A stretch of 64,000 nt of DNA. Origin: Lachancea thermotolerans CBS 6340 (Eukaryota > Ascomycota > Saccharomycetes > Saccharomycetales > Saccharomycetaceae). Under the pieces are notes generated by a model. It was given only the letters and a program-made list of their open reading frames with translations, had not been told where the DNA came from and did no database searches. Positions 19,287 through 28,990 of this stretch are shown in pieces. How positions within the stretch are numbered: the first letter of the stretch is position 1; each line of letters begins with the position of its first letter. The position numbers were made by a program, and so were the translations under genes. The stretch is from positions 1,550,001 through 1,614,000 of the forward strand of contig NC_013082.1 in NCBI RefSeq assembly GCF_000142805.1, in the 5' to 3' direction.

Positions 19287-20472
19287 TGAGCTTGTGAGGT
19301 CTAACTTGGAGCGGATGGAGGTTCGCCTTTAAAATCAGATGATATCCACTTGATACCCTAAGATTTGAGAGGATGCCGTGATACGATAGGAGCCGATAAC
19401 AGATCTCGAAGCTCCATTAGCATGCAGATGGGCTGAGGTAGGCAGAAAAGAAATAGAACGACCTTCGGAAGATTGGCATAGAATAATTCATAATCGGAGC
19501 TGTTTTCCGGGTTGCGTTAAATATTTTACCTAGATTCATTCCAATACGCCGAACGAGGCAGCAAATTAAAGATATATTCTGGATGCGACGGTTGATTTAG
19601 CACAAGGTTGGAATATCTATGTTAGGCCTCCTCTGCTCAAAGCAGCCTAACTCAATTGCTTCATTAATTCTCGCACTTCGTTAACCTTCTGTCATGACAG
19701 TGTCACTATAAAAAAACAAGTCGCAAAATAATATAAGAGAACATCGGGAGGCAGGTATCGTTGAGATTAAGAAGGATGGATTTTTAAGGCTAAAACTCAA
19801 GGTGAAAGAGTAGCAAGGTTTACAAAAGATACAGATACTTTGCTCACAGCAGCAGATGAACTCATCACAAAACACGAATGGTGGTTGATGTGTGACAGCG
19901 CGAACATATGTTAACAACTAGCCGCCAACCGAGAGTTGCTGCTTCTTTGAGATCCAAACCAGAGGTTAAGGTCTGCGGTAGTGTGCTCCATAGCTATATT
20001 TAGCCCTCTCACCCCGACCACTATTATCAATTAATATCACTATACACGGATTATCACATAGCAAGAAGCTTCAACTTTACTAGACTTTCAGAAATATAGG
20101 TGGCATCCTAGATGCGATGCTTGGGCTGTATCAGATTGCACCACTCAAATTCGCATCCAAATTGCTATTAAGCACATTTTGGATACACTATGTTTTCAGA
20201 TATTCATATTGGTCATCATCATAAACGTAGTTAGACCGAGGGTAGCTAGCCATGATGTAAACGCCCTCGGAATATTCTGGCAGGCTGAATAAAAAATTTT
20301 ATTACAGCGTAAGATAATGAGCTCCAGCATCATAGCCCATTAGATCAAAGTCAAAAGTATGTGTTTTAGATGGTAGGGTGGTCGACTTATGTTCCTGAGC
20401 TCCTCAAGAGACACTGGATTCATGAATGGCCTTTAAGTCTGGGGTCTTTTACTAACTTATCTGTTCATCAAG
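19287..20472. other. Divergent intergenic region YNL320W-CDC33
   Basis: This is 1.19 kb between two divergent starts. It is AT-rich around 20000-20100 and 20280-20340. Only short, non-conserved-looking ORFs are present, and no tRNA with a B-box was seen. It is long for this compact genome and presumably contains the CDC33 promoter and leader. Confidence 0.5.
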
Positions 20473-21102
20473 ATGTCTGTGGAAGAAGTTACTCAGAAAA
20501 CCGGGGATTTGAACATTGACGAGAAGTCAACTGTGTTGTCCAGTGAGAAAGAGTTCCAATTGAAGCATCCATTGAACACCAAATGGACCTTGTGGTACAC
20601 TAAGCCCCCAGTAGACAAGTCAGAATCGTGGTCAGACCTGCTGCGTCCAGTGACATCTTTCGAGACAGTTGAAGAGTTCTGGGCTATCCACAACGCTATT
20701 CCCAAGCCTCGTTACTTGCCACTCAAGTCAGACTACCACTTGTTCCGTAACGACATCAGGCCAGAGTGGGAGGACCCAACCAATGCACAAGGCGGGAAAT
20801 GGACTCATCAATTCTGGGGCAAAACTCCCGACATCGATGACTTGTGGATGCGCGCTCTGCTTGCGGTCATCGGCGAGACTATTGACGAAGATGACTCCGA
20901 GATCAACGGTGTTGTTATCAACATCAGAAAGAGCGCCTACAAGATCGCCATCTGGACCAAGTCTGCTGACAACAAGGAAGCACTCACCAGAATTGGCTCC
21001 AAGTTCAAGACTGTTCTGAAGCTGGGCGACGATGCTCAACTGGAGTTTTTGCCTCACTCCACTGCTTCTGAAAAACACCCTCAGCCTTCTCTAGTTTTGT
21101 AA
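20473..21102 (+). CDS. CDC33: Cap-binding translation initiation factor eIF4E
   Basis: A 209-residue protein (S. cerevisiae 213). It binds the mRNA 5' cap and eIF4G in the cytoplasm. The eIF4E fold starts at HPLNTKWTLWYTKPP (residues 33-47). Conserved tryptophans are present throughout, including those in SESWSDLL, EEFWAIHN and PEWEDP. The basic/aromatic GGKWTHQFWGK and the helix DLWMRALLAVIGE with NIRKSAYKIAIW complete the signature. It converges on VNX1 with 107 bp between stops, as YOL139C next to YNL321W in the ancestral order. Confidence 0.97.
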   Translation: MSVEEVTQKTGDLNIDEKSTVLSSEKEFQLKHPLNTKWTLWYTKPPVDKSESWSDLLRPVTSFETVEEFWAIHNAIPKPRYLPLKSDYHLFRNDIRPEWEDPTNAQGGKWTHQFWGKTPDIDDLWMRALLAVIGETIDEDDSEINGVVINIRKSAYKIAIWTKSADNKEALTRIGSKFKTVLKLGDDAQLEFLPHSTASEKHPQPSLVL

Positions 21103-21209
21103 ATTAAACGGGTTTGTCTATATAGCCAACGGCCAGCAGTAATGTGGTCGAAATGATGACTGTAATTTGCCGTCAAGTGGCGGTCAAGTAAAAAGTTCAA
21201 CTCGAGGGT

Positions 21210-23618
21210 TCAGTTGTCCCAGTTGTTGTTGTCGATTGCACCTTGAAAGTAGAAGCCTAAGGTCATGACGCAGTACAGCAGTATCAAGATCGAGCCCTTG
21301 AAATAGTTGGACTTGCCTTCGGCGTAGAGGTATGTAAAAAGGAACACACTCACCATACAAGCCAGCAGATCCCAACGAGGAAAAACAAGCGAAAACATCT
21401 GATCTCTAATCACAATACTGTCGTTAGGATAGTTCATGGTGTATATTATTGAAAAAACCACCAATGCCGGGATCTGTAACAGACACACTTGTAGCGCGTA
21501 GGCCGTACCAATTTCCATCGAGAGAGCAACATTGCCGTGGATGGCGAAAGAAATAGCGTTGAGAAATTCTGTGGAGTTTGGCACTAGTGCAAAAACAGTG
21601 AGCCCCAAAAATTTTGGATCCAAGGATGGAAACTGTTGCAAAACGTTATCGACACAGTCAACTAAGATCTCGGCTATAACCGCGTAAAGTAAAGTGGCGC
21701 CAAGTAGGATGCAGGTAGACTTTTTACGTGACCAATTAGGACCATCGTGGCCACCTTCTGATTCCTCTTCTTCAGGAATGAATCCTAACTGGCTGCTAGC
21801 ATTTAGTGATTGTTTCTCTGGCACTTGCCAGATAGCAGCGGCATGAGTGCGCAACGTGAACCACAATCCTATGATGTATGCCATAAACAAAATGAGCGCA
21901 CAAAATATTGACATGGGCTTGATGACATGGGAATAAAGCCCATCGAATTTCAGCGGTGGTTGGCGGAAGTAACATCTTGATGGTTTCTCCTGGTGTTCGG
22001 GGGGACAGTCCATTAGATACCCTCCATATATTTGGAAAATGATGGTTGGAACAAACATGACTATCATAGAAAATATCAACATTGCAGACGAGACGCCAGC
22101 GCTAGCTGGGTTATATCTTTGTGTTTTTCTCTTGATGGCACCACCACACATACTCAAACCAGGCAGGAGGAGAACAGCTCCCAAAATAGAACCGATCATA
22201 GACCCTTCAACCAGAAGGCCTTTTTCTTGTTGCAAAGCCACACAGTAAAGAAAGACCTCAACTACTGTTGAGAAAAAGGCATTGATAACAGCTCCAACGC
22301 CCATTGAAGTTTGAGCAGAGATCGAGGCGACTGCCTGTCCAATGTAGAATGCTAGTGGAATGATGGAAAGCAGACACAAGCAAAAAATGAGGGACCCATT
22401 CATTGGGAAAATGTGGTTCTGTAGAACATAGAACTGGAAGATAGTAAAGACAACAATAGCACCCAAGTTCATGACAATCACGTTAGTTCCGTCAACCGTG
22501 TATTTATAATAGTGCGATCCTGCGCAGCGGAAGGTACAGAGTAAAACGTTTTTGTCCTTGATACCATTTACGCTGTGTCTTAGTGTTTTGAACTCCAAGG
22601 CCAATGGATGCCTGCGACAGTGGTACATGAGATTCCATAAGACATTGCTCATTGGAATAGTAAACACACCGAGCCATGTCAAGAAAGCCAACAAAAGCGA
22701 AACTGGCTGAACAAAGACATAAAACACTAAGTAGAACCAGAACCGTCCAAATGACCACTCACCTCTGCCAAAAAGACGCCTATGTCTATCAGTGTTATTG
22801 TTATCGCTGCCTGTAGAACCGTAATTTCCGGAACCTGCTTGCGAATTATGAAAATAAAGTCTGTTGCGGTGACCTGTGACCCAATTGTAAAACTGCTGCG
22901 CTGAGATACCTTCATCCTGGTCCTCGTGAAGGTACTGTTGATCGCTGATAATCAAAACAACCTTTCCAAACGGCCAAAATAAATAATGACCTAGCCTGAA
23001 CAACACAGAGGCATACTCAACGGAGGGCTGCGTAAATAGCCCCAGCAAACAGACCAAAAGACCGCATGAGCTTAAGAAAGCCAGGAGAAAAATTCCCACT
23101 GTTGCGGCCCAAATATTATTTCCAACATGAACTTTCCAAGAAATCCGCTTGTATTTGGTTTCATGGATGTCTTCGTCAGCAGCTCTCTGGACCGACCGAT
23201 GCTTTTTATACAAAGCAGGTTTCCAGATTCTAATACCAAATGGGTGTGTCTCATTGATAGCATCCTGCCGCTCCCGAAGCGTGTATGACTCGCGGGAAGC
23301 AACTGAGCCTCGTTCTTCATCATCTCCTGGCGCGGCGTCGGTACTGGCATCGCCGCCTGCCAGGCGATCCGTATCTTGTATTATTGAGAGGTCTGAAGTC
23401 TTATGACTGACTAAGTTCGGCCTGGTAGCGATAGGTGGCGGGGTATTAACGTTTCCAGATGTTTTTCGATTAGCAGCTGCGAATTTTAGACCCTCTTGTA
23501 AGCCCTCTAAGTAGCGTATGTCGTCCTCTATCTCCTGAATGCCATCATCAACACTGAAAACCCGTCTCAGAGGTTCTTGGTTGCTGCTGACAGGCTTCAA
23601 GGGCCGTTCTTTGGGCAT
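21210..23618 (-). CDS. VNX1: Vacuolar monovalent cation/H+ exchanger Vnx1
   Basis: An 802-residue membrane protein (S. cerevisiae Vnx1 908). It exchanges Na+ and K+ for protons at the vacuole and belongs to the CaCA family with low Ca2+ activity. The hydrophilic N-terminus is about 165 residues. Hydrophobic spans follow, including two near 185-215. The two alpha-repeat signatures are readable: MGVGAVINAFFSTVVEVFLY and the second-half FALVPNSTEFLNAISFAIHG. Both have the acidic residue in a helix that forms the transport site. A hydrophilic loop (SQLGFIPEEEESEGG) separates the halves. It sits next to CDC33 and KRE1. Confidence 0.93.
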   Translation of the reverse strand: MPKERPLKPVSSNQEPLRRVFSVDDGIQEIEDDIRYLEGLQEGLKFAAANRKTSGNVNTPPPIATRPNLVSHKTSDLSIIQDTDRLAGGDASTDAAPGDDEERGSVASRESYTLRERQDAINETHPFGIRIWKPALYKKHRSVQRAADEDIHETKYKRISWKVHVGNNIWAATVGIFLLAFLSSCGLLVCLLGLFTQPSVEYASVLFRLGHYLFWPFGKVVLIISDQQYLHEDQDEGISAQQFYNWVTGHRNRLYFHNSQAGSGNYGSTGSDNNNTDRHRRLFGRGEWSFGRFWFYLVFYVFVQPVSLLLAFLTWLGVFTIPMSNVLWNLMYHCRRHPLALEFKTLRHSVNGIKDKNVLLCTFRCAGSHYYKYTVDGTNVIVMNLGAIVVFTIFQFYVLQNHIFPMNGSLIFCLCLLSIIPLAFYIGQAVASISAQTSMGVGAVINAFFSTVVEVFLYCVALQQEKGLLVEGSMIGSILGAVLLLPGLSMCGGAIKRKTQRYNPASAGVSSAMLIFSMIVMFVPTIIFQIYGGYLMDCPPEHQEKPSRCYFRQPPLKFDGLYSHVIKPMSIFCALILFMAYIIGLWFTLRTHAAAIWQVPEKQSLNASSQLGFIPEEEESEGGHDGPNWSRKKSTCILLGATLLYAVIAEILVDCVDNVLQQFPSLDPKFLGLTVFALVPNSTEFLNAISFAIHGNVALSMEIGTAYALQVCLLQIPALVVFSIIYTMNYPNDSIVIRDQMFSLVFPRWDLLACMVSVFLFTYLYAEGKSNYFKGSILILLYCVMTLGFYFQGAIDNNNWDN

Positions 23619-24645
23619 ATCGATGTCCGTTGTTTGGCTACGAGTGTTAAATAAGGATAACGGGGTTTAGATTGATTCATATTATGGAGTATTGACATGT
23701 GCATAGTTAATGATCCGCGACTAGCGAAAAGATAGCAAATAAAAAAATGCACCGGAGTAGCTCTACCAAGGTTTCAGAGTAGCTCAATTACAGCGCTAGC
23801 TAGCCACAACTACTACCTTGCCATTGCGGCACAATACATATTCAACGCGACAAAACAAGAACTTCAGTGATGAAATAGCGCACTTTTTGCGCAAATTGCA
23901 ACTGTAACATTCGCACTCTTGCGGATACTAGTTGCAAGGCAACAAGAAGCCACTTGACTCCGTGTATTATCTCGATGTGGGCCTCGCAAATGACTCACGT
24001 GAATGTGCCACAAGTGGTTGAATAACTGCAGTCTTGTTCAGTTCTTGACGCCGCTTTCAGGCAGGGGCAACCGGTGAAAAAAAGGAGTGTGCATTCCAAA
24101 GTAAGGCCTTCAGTAGCCAGATGGTGCCAAGAAGTCGGCGGAACAATCACTGCTATTTCGCCTCTACAGAGTAACGCGGTCATTTACAAACTGTAGATGT
24201 CATATCCGTTCATAAAAATATTGTATCAAGCCCAGAAATGGTTCACGGTTATTAGAATACTGTTGTTCATGTATCGACAGAAGGATTCATTCCAGCAAAC
24301 TGGTTGCCGATTGGATCGTGTGTCAACGGCATTCCTGTCTAGTGTAGCCTAGTGACTAGCCTCTGTTGCTTTATTCTCTAAGCGCCAACAATACCTAAAT
24401 CCCATTTTATTGGAGCAGTAGCAACCAAGCGTATACATAGGTGGATTTGGAGTACTGAGGGCTTGAAAGAATCTTTTACGGTGTCAGCTTCTCGCTAAAC
24501 ATCTTGCGCTTGCTGAACTCTTAAGTTTCCCCATCCACGTGACAAAAAATGCTCGAGAATTTATGGTGGTTATGGAGGCTCGGTTCAGAACTTCTTGTCA
24601 CATTCAGAAAACAACAAACTTATAAAAAAGTCGCAAACGCTTCCC
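23619..24645. other. Divergent intergenic region VNX1-KRE1
   Basis: This is 1.03 kb of shared promoter. It contains a composite TGACTCACGTGA at 23991-24002 and another CACGTG at 24536-24541. A TATAAAAA at 24621-24628 is only 17 bp before the KRE1 ATG and is too close to serve that start. No RNA gene was seen. Confidence 0.5.
23991..24002. promoter_or_regulatory. Overlapping Gcn4-type and Cbf1-type site
   Basis: TGACTCA (23991-23997) overlaps TCACGTGA (core CACGTG 23996-24001), so one 12-bp string satisfies both the Gcn4 core and the Cbf1 consensus. It is 373 bp from VNX1 and 644 bp from KRE1. Function is unknown. Confidence 0.4.
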
Positions 24646-25440
24646 ATGGTTAGTTACAAGCTGCTTCGTGCTCTTCTCTTGCTTTCTCCCGCATTGGGAG
24701 CTGCTGTGGTAAGTACTATTACCAGTAAGCATGACGGAATAACTGACTACATCGTGACAACAATCGGTGATGCCGCTGCTACTCCAGCAACGGCTACGAC
24801 CCCAACAACGGCTACTACCCCTGCTACAGCCACTACTCCAACGACGGCCACTACTCCTGTGACGGCCACCACGCCTACTACAGCTACCACTCCCACCACT
24901 ACTACCGCTACTCCCGCGACAGCCACCACTCCAACTACCGCTACTACTCCCACTACAACTGCTGCAACTGCTGCAACTACTGCAACTGCTGCTACTGCTG
25001 CTACGGGGTCTTCGTCTTCGGTGTCTAAATCAAGTAGTGAAACGACTACTGTTGCCAAAAATACAGGCACAAGGCCTGATCCCAGCACGGATGCCACCGT
25101 TATACAAGTTTCGGCAGTTTCAACTGGAAGTGTCGAGTCTCTGATCACTTTGACAGATGGTACCTCAGTATACACTACCACTCGCGCACCAACGTCCATG
25201 TGGGTCACCGTCACCGACGATCATACTACGACAAAACAGACCACGTTTGTTCAAGAATTTAAGTCAATGTACTCTGTCACAGAGAGCCCATCATCAGGCT
25301 CAATTGGGTTAGGAACGCTCAGCGGGGAAGTGGGAAAATTCAAATCTTACTCTGCTGCTACAGTCGGCAATGGTGCTGTCAACGCAGCCAGTATTTCCAC
25401 TCTAGGAGGTTTGATGGCTTTACTATCATGGTTTTTATAA
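24646..25440 (+). CDS. KRE1: Kre1-like GPI-anchored cell-wall glycoprotein
   Basis: The first ATG at 24646 gives 264 residues (S. cerevisiae Kre1 313); the frame upstream opens at TTG. Residues 1-20 are a clear signal peptide (KLLRALLLLSPALGAA). Residues 46-105 are a hexapeptide-type Thr/Pro/Ala array. A Ser/Thr-rich domain follows, with VSAVSTGSVESLITLTDGTS and TRAPTSMWVTVTDDHTTTKQ, the region resembling Kre1. The last 20 residues (AASISTLGGLMALLSWFL) are a GPI-attachment tail. Kre1 helps assemble beta-1,6-glucan and serves as a plasma-membrane receptor for killer toxin K1 in S. cerevisiae. Position between VNX1 and ARG8/LEM3 matches YNL322C. Confidence 0.85.
   Translation: MVSYKLLRALLLLSPALGAAVVSTITSKHDGITDYIVTTIGDAAATPATATTPTTATTPATATTPTTATTPVTATTPTTATTPTTTTATPATATTPTTATTPTTTAATAATTATAATAATGSSSSVSKSSSETTTVAKNTGTRPDPSTDATVIQVSAVSTGSVESLITLTDGTSVYTTTRAPTSMWVTVTDDHTTTKQTTFVQEFKSMYSVTESPSSGSIGLGTLSGEVGKFKSYSAATVGNGAVNAASISTLGGLMALLSWFL
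24781..24960 (+). repeat. Minisatellite coding Thr-Pro-x-Thr-Ala-Thr repeats in KRE1
   Basis: About ten units of roughly 18 bp encode TP(A/T/V)TAT, degenerate at third positions. The array then decays into AAT/TAA-type Ala/Thr codons up to about 25010. Such arrays expand and contract readily and provide O-mannosylation sites. Confidence 0.85.
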
Positions 25441-25522
25441 AGAAACACAAATAGAGGTACGTAGGGTTTATAGGAAATTGAATAGCGTACAATTATTTAC
25501 GTCGCGGCCTACGTATTCAAAC

Positions 25523-26797
25523 CTAGTTGTAGATGTCCTCAACAGCTTTTTCAAAAATGGTGAGACCCTCGTTAATCTCATCTTCCGTGATAGTTAGAGG
25601 GGGAACGAATCTCACTGTCGACTTACCAGCAGTTATAGCCAAAAGTCCAAGCCCTCTGCATCTGTTTATTAGTTCTTTAGGTGGCTCAGCAAACTCTGCC
25701 CCGATCATTAGGCCACGTCCTCTAACGTCTTTGATGTGTTCTGGGAACCTGTCCTTCAAACTTGAAAGGCGTTTCTTGAAAATCTCACCCTTGTTCAGAA
25801 CATCCTGCAAGAATTCGCGTTCGCCAATAATTTCTAGAACGTAATTTCCTACTGCGCTACCCAATGGATTGCCGCCATAAGTTGTGCCGTGGTCTCCCAC
25901 TTGCAGAGCGTTGTTGACCTTCTCATTCACCATAGTGGCAGCAATGGGGAACCCGTTTCCGAGAGCCTTGGCCGAGGTAAAAATATCGGGGTGTGCTTCC
26001 TTTGGTAAGTAGGCATGGGCCCACAGCTTCCCGGTTCTACCCATTCCACATTGAATTTCGTCATGAATCACCACAACGTCGTTTTCGGCGCAGATTTGCT
26101 TCAAACCAATAAGTTTCTCTGTAGGAACTGGGAACACGCCACCTTCTCCTTGAACTGGCTCGACAATCAAACCAGCTATTTCATCTTTTTTCGATGTGAT
26201 GTAGTCTGCAAAGGATGTCAGTTCGTCATGTATGTTGAGGAAGGAAGTGCCTGGGACAAGATCACCGAAAGGCAATCTGTATTTGGGGTTGCTTGTCACA
26301 GACAAAGCACCCATGGTACGACCGTGGAACGAATTCTCGAATGCCACGATGCCGTGTTTCTTAGGACCCAGCAGCGAACCGTGTTTTTTAGCGAATTTCA
26401 ACGCAGCCTCATTCGCTTCAGTACCAGTGCTACACAGGAACACCTTGCTGCAGTCGTGCTGGCCACCTAGCTCTTTTGTCTTGTCCACGATTTTCTTACT
26501 CAATTCCAAGCACTCAGGGTTGTAGTAGAGGTTGCTGCTGTGGATGAGCTTCTTGGATTGTTCACACAGCACACGGGCCACGCCTTCATTCGAGTGACCC
26601 AAGGATGTGACCGCGATACCTGCGGTGAAATCGATGTAGCTTTTGTTGTGAAGATCATCGAAAAGCGTGCAGTCCTTCCCTCTGGTGACCAGGAGGTCCT
26701 GAGGCCTGGCGTAAGTGGTCACTTGGAAACCGTGACTGTCTAGCGCGCTTTTGAGCTGCTTGGAGGCCAGAACTGGCGATCTTTTCAATCTCAACAT
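25523..26797 (-). CDS. ARG8: Mitochondrial acetylornithine aminotransferase
   Basis: A 424-residue protein (S. cerevisiae Arg8 423). It is the PLP enzyme that makes N-acetylornithine in arginine synthesis in the mitochondrial matrix. The N-terminus [19 protein letters not shown] is a basic presequence. The fold-type I signature is complete: [15 protein letters not shown] (124-138), NSFHGRTMG (155-163), [15 protein letters not shown] (242-256) and the Schiff-base Lys277 in [10 protein letters not shown] Gcn4-type TGAGTCA lies 90 bp upstream. It converges on KRE1 with 82 bp between stops. Confidence 0.97.
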   Translation of the reverse strand: MLRLKRSPVLASKQLKSALDSHGFQVTTYARPQDLLVTRGKDCTLFDDLHNKSYIDFTAGIAVTSLGHSNEGVARVLCEQSKKLIHSSNLYYNPECLELSKKIVDKTKELGGQHDCSKVFLCSTGTEANEAALKFAKKHGSLLGPKKHGIVAFENSFHGRTMGALSVTSNPKYRLPFGDLVPGTSFLNIHDELTSFADYITSKKDEIAGLIVEPVQGEGGVFPVPTEKLIGLKQICAENDVVVIHDEIQCGMGRTGKLWAHAYLPKEAHPDIFTSAKALGNGFPIAATMVNEKVNNALQVGDHGTTYGGNPLGSAVGNYVLEIIGEREFLQDVLNKGEIFKKRLSSLKDRFPEHIKDVRGRGLMIGAEFAEPPKELINRCRGLGLLAITAGKSTVRFVPPLTITEDEINEGLTIFEKAVEDIYN

Positions 26798-26886
26798 GGC
26801 AAAATTGCGTCTCTGTGCAGCTGGTCACATTGAGCTGGCCATGGAGCAGCAGGTTGCCTCATATTTATTTCCTAGCGATAACGACA

Positions 26887-26893
26887 TGAGTCA
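26887..26893. promoter_or_regulatory. Gcn4-type site upstream of ARG8
   Basis: TGAGTCA, embedded in ATGAGTCAC, sits 90 bp upstream of the ARG8 ATG on the minus strand, in a 215-bp intergenic region after the LEM3 3' end. ARG8 is an established general amino-acid control gene in S. cerevisiae, so a functional site is likely. Confidence 0.7.
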
Positions 26894-27012
26894 CTTATGC
26901 GAAAAAGTTACCTGTAGATAGATAAGTCCTAACAATGAATCATATGCAATTAAGGCTAAATACGTAAACAAAACGGTCCAGAGGACGGGTCTTCTACTTC
27001 AAGTGATGTGCA

Positions 27013-28245
27013 TCAGTCTTGATTCCAGGACAAATTGTTTAGATTGGCCGCGCTTCTCCCAGATATGAGGGTGGTGGCCAAGAGCACGACAGCCAAGCCG
27101 AAACAAACGACGCCGCCGATCAAAAAGACGATGCCCAAAAAGTTGTTCTTGCCGCCGATGCTCGACCCGTGCGTCAGGAAGATAGCCTTCTTGCCGCCAA
27201 ACTCCAGCACGGGCCAGTTCAGCCCGATGTCGATTTGGTACTCGCCTGCGGGGAGGGTGTCGTTGTCGTTTCTGCGGATGAGCTTCTGGAACTTGGCGAA
27301 GGCCGGCGTCCTCATCCAGTTCTGGAACTCCTCCCACTCGTTGATGTCAGGCACGTTTGTAGCGTTGTAGCCGTCGGGGAAGGCCTTGGCCCAGTTGGGG
27401 GGCGGCGCGATTTTGCGGTAGTCGAGCTTGGTTTTCTTGAAACGATTCTTGTCCGTAGACCACGAAATTCCCTTGTTTGTCAGCGCGTAGGACTGCGTGC
27501 TGCCCAAGCCCTGCAGCTCGTAGGAGAAGGTGTCGTTGAACATGGAGTTGGCGATGAGCCCGCAGGGGTAGTACTGCTTGCCCTCGTGGTTCGAGATCAT
27601 GGGCTTGCAGTTGATGCCCGGATTGTCCTTCACAGAGCTGATTGTGGTCTCCTCGCCCTTGATCTGGTCCTCGCTGAACGAGAGCACGTAGCGCCGGTGG
27701 TTACCGTAGAATTCCTCGATGCGGTAGCTGAGGTACACGGAGCTGGGCAGGTCGCGCGGCGTGGTGAAGCGGATCTGGCACGTGCCGTTGCCCACGTCGC
27801 CGCTGGTGGGCGGCGTGTACTTCCACTGCGGCGCCTGGTTGTACGTGCTGTCTTTGTGGAAGGACCACTTGAAGTGTTCCTCGCCCATGTCGCTGAACGC
27901 GTCTGTCGGCGCCGACGTGGAGCAGTCCTGGTAGTATATCAGCATCTGGTCCACTTTGGCGGAGACGCGCAGCAGGGCCGCGCCGGAGATCACAAAGATG
28001 ACGGCCAGCACGACGTATAATAGCATGGTGCCACGCGGGGTCACGATCGGGTTGATGGACGCGATTCTCTGCTGCGTGAACGGCGTTTCTTTGGGCCTGC
28101 GGCTCTTGGGCTTGGGCGCGGGCTTCTCTTCATCGTCCTCGAACTCCGAGGCGTCAGGATCCTCTTCCTCTTCCTCCTTGGGATGCAGGTCCCTGTCCTT
28201 TTTCTTGAACACGTTCCCCACGCTGGCGAGCGATATGTGTGGCAT
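27013..28245 (-). CDS. LEM3: Cdc50-family flippase subunit Lem3
   Basis: A Cdc50-type beta subunit of P4-ATPase phospholipid flippases (Lem3 partners Dnf1/Dnf2 at the plasma membrane). Starting at ATG 28245 gives 410 residues (S. cerevisiae 414) with the expected MPHISLASVGNVFKKKD N-terminus. An in-frame ATG at 28305 would add 20 residues rich in Pro/Ser and is less likely. An acidic segment (EEEEEEDPDASEFEDDEE) precedes FTQQRIASINPI. TM1 (LLYVVLAVIFVISGAALL) and a C-terminal TM (FLGIVFLIGGVVCFGLAVVLL) flank a large lumenal domain with cysteines and N-glycosylation sequons. Codons are strikingly GC-ending compared with neighbouring genes. Confidence 0.94.
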   Translation of the reverse strand: MPHISLASVGNVFKKKDRDLHPKEEEEEDPDASEFEDDEEKPAPKPKSRRPKETPFTQQRIASINPIVTPRGTMLLYVVLAVIFVISGAALLRVSAKVDQMLIYYQDCSTSAPTDAFSDMGEEHFKWSFHKDSTYNQAPQWKYTPPTSGDVGNGTCQIRFTTPRDLPSSVYLSYRIEEFYGNHRRYVLSFSEDQIKGEETTISSVKDNPGINCKPMISNHEGKQYYPCGLIANSMFNDTFSYELQGLGSTQSYALTNKGISWSTDKNRFKKTKLDYRKIAPPPNWAKAFPDGYNATNVPDINEWEEFQNWMRTPAFAKFQKLIRRNDNDTLPAGEYQIDIGLNWPVLEFGGKKAIFLTHGSSIGGKNNFLGIVFLIGGVVCFGLAVVLLATTLISGRSAANLNNLSWNQD

Positions 28246-28399
28246 CCCGGTAGGTGTTGTGCTGCTGGGGGAGAATGGGCTCGGGCCCGGCGGTGAGACA
28301 CACATATTTCTAATGGAAAGCGTGTTTATGACAGGAGGGCGCGGATCACGCGCGACGGCGGCCGCCGCCGCTTATGTCAGCCACGAGCGTGCACCCACG

Positions 28400-28490
28400 C
28401 ACGTGACGCGCCGCCGCCCGCGCAGATGTCACGTGCCCGCGCGGCGCGCCACACTCACGCGACCCGAGCGATCAGCGCTCCCTTCACGTG
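28400..28490. promoter_or_regulatory. Cluster of three CACGTG E-boxes
   Basis: CACGTG occurs at 28400-28405, 28430-28435 and 28485-28490, within 91 bp and roughly 155-245 bp upstream of LEM3. The first (GCACGTGAC) and second (GTCACGTG) fit Cbf1/bHLH flanks. Clustering is well above the scatter elsewhere in the window, though high local GC makes it more likely by chance. Confidence 0.45.
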
Positions 28491-28892
28491 CCGCTTCTCT
28501 GTGCTCGCATGCGCGCAGTCACGCGCCGCCCGGCATCCCTCAGGATAACCCCCCTTATGCCCGTCTTACGGCCTTGGCGCAGTCCGCCAGGGTGCCCGCA
28601 CGTAAGCTCGGTGCGTGCGGCACCGCTTAGCGCCGCCCCGCGCCCGCGCGGTGTTAGCGCCGGAGCTAAGCCGGAGAGAACAATGCAAGGCCCTGAGCAC
28701 TGACACGTCGCGCGCATTCGACGCATGCCCCGCGCGCACACAAAGCCCACACGCCGCCCAGCAGTCCCTGCGCACTCCAAGGGTCCATAGTCCGAAACTC
28801 ACCCCGAGCTCAGCGCTTGTTCGTTGGGCGCTTCCAGCGTGTGCGCTTATTTGTTATTCGTTTGCACGAGAACGCAAGGCTGCATATACAAC

Positions 28893-28898
28893 TATATA
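28893..28898 (+). promoter_or_regulatory. TATA element of the SNG1-like gene
   Basis: TATATA within ACTATATATTTGG lies 98 bp before ATG 28991, a normal yeast TATA-to-ATG distance. It supports 28991 as the start codon rather than the upstream TTG at 28817. Confidence 0.55.
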
Positions 28899-28990
28899 TT
28901 TGGGGAGCATCGGGACTTGTTACTCAGAACAGTACCCGAATTGTTCAGCCCAATCGAGCGTGCCGCACAACCACAAAGCCAAATCCCATT

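Larger units (their letters stand above)
28246..28990. other. GC-rich divergent promoter region LEM3/SNG1-like
   Basis: About 745 bp, very GC-rich around 28350-28760, so ORFs in this stretch are composition artefacts. It includes three CACGTG sites, and an AT-rich patch with a TATA element just before the SNG1-like gene. Confidence 0.6.

Noticed and set aside
24621-24628. TATAAAAA as a KRE1 TATA box
   Set aside because: It ends 17 bp before the signal-peptide Met codon, too close for transcription to start upstream of that codon.
24747-25214. 155-codon minus-strand ORF of Val/Ala/Gly repeats
   Set aside because: It is the complement of the KRE1 Thr/Pro/Ala repeat array, so the apparent repeats are inherited from the sense strand.
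27169-28020. 283-codon plus-strand ORF overlapping LEM3
   Set aside because: It is antisense to a well-supported Cdc50-family gene. GC-rich third codon positions remove stops in the opposite frames. Composition (Val/Leu/Gly/Arg) is artefactual.
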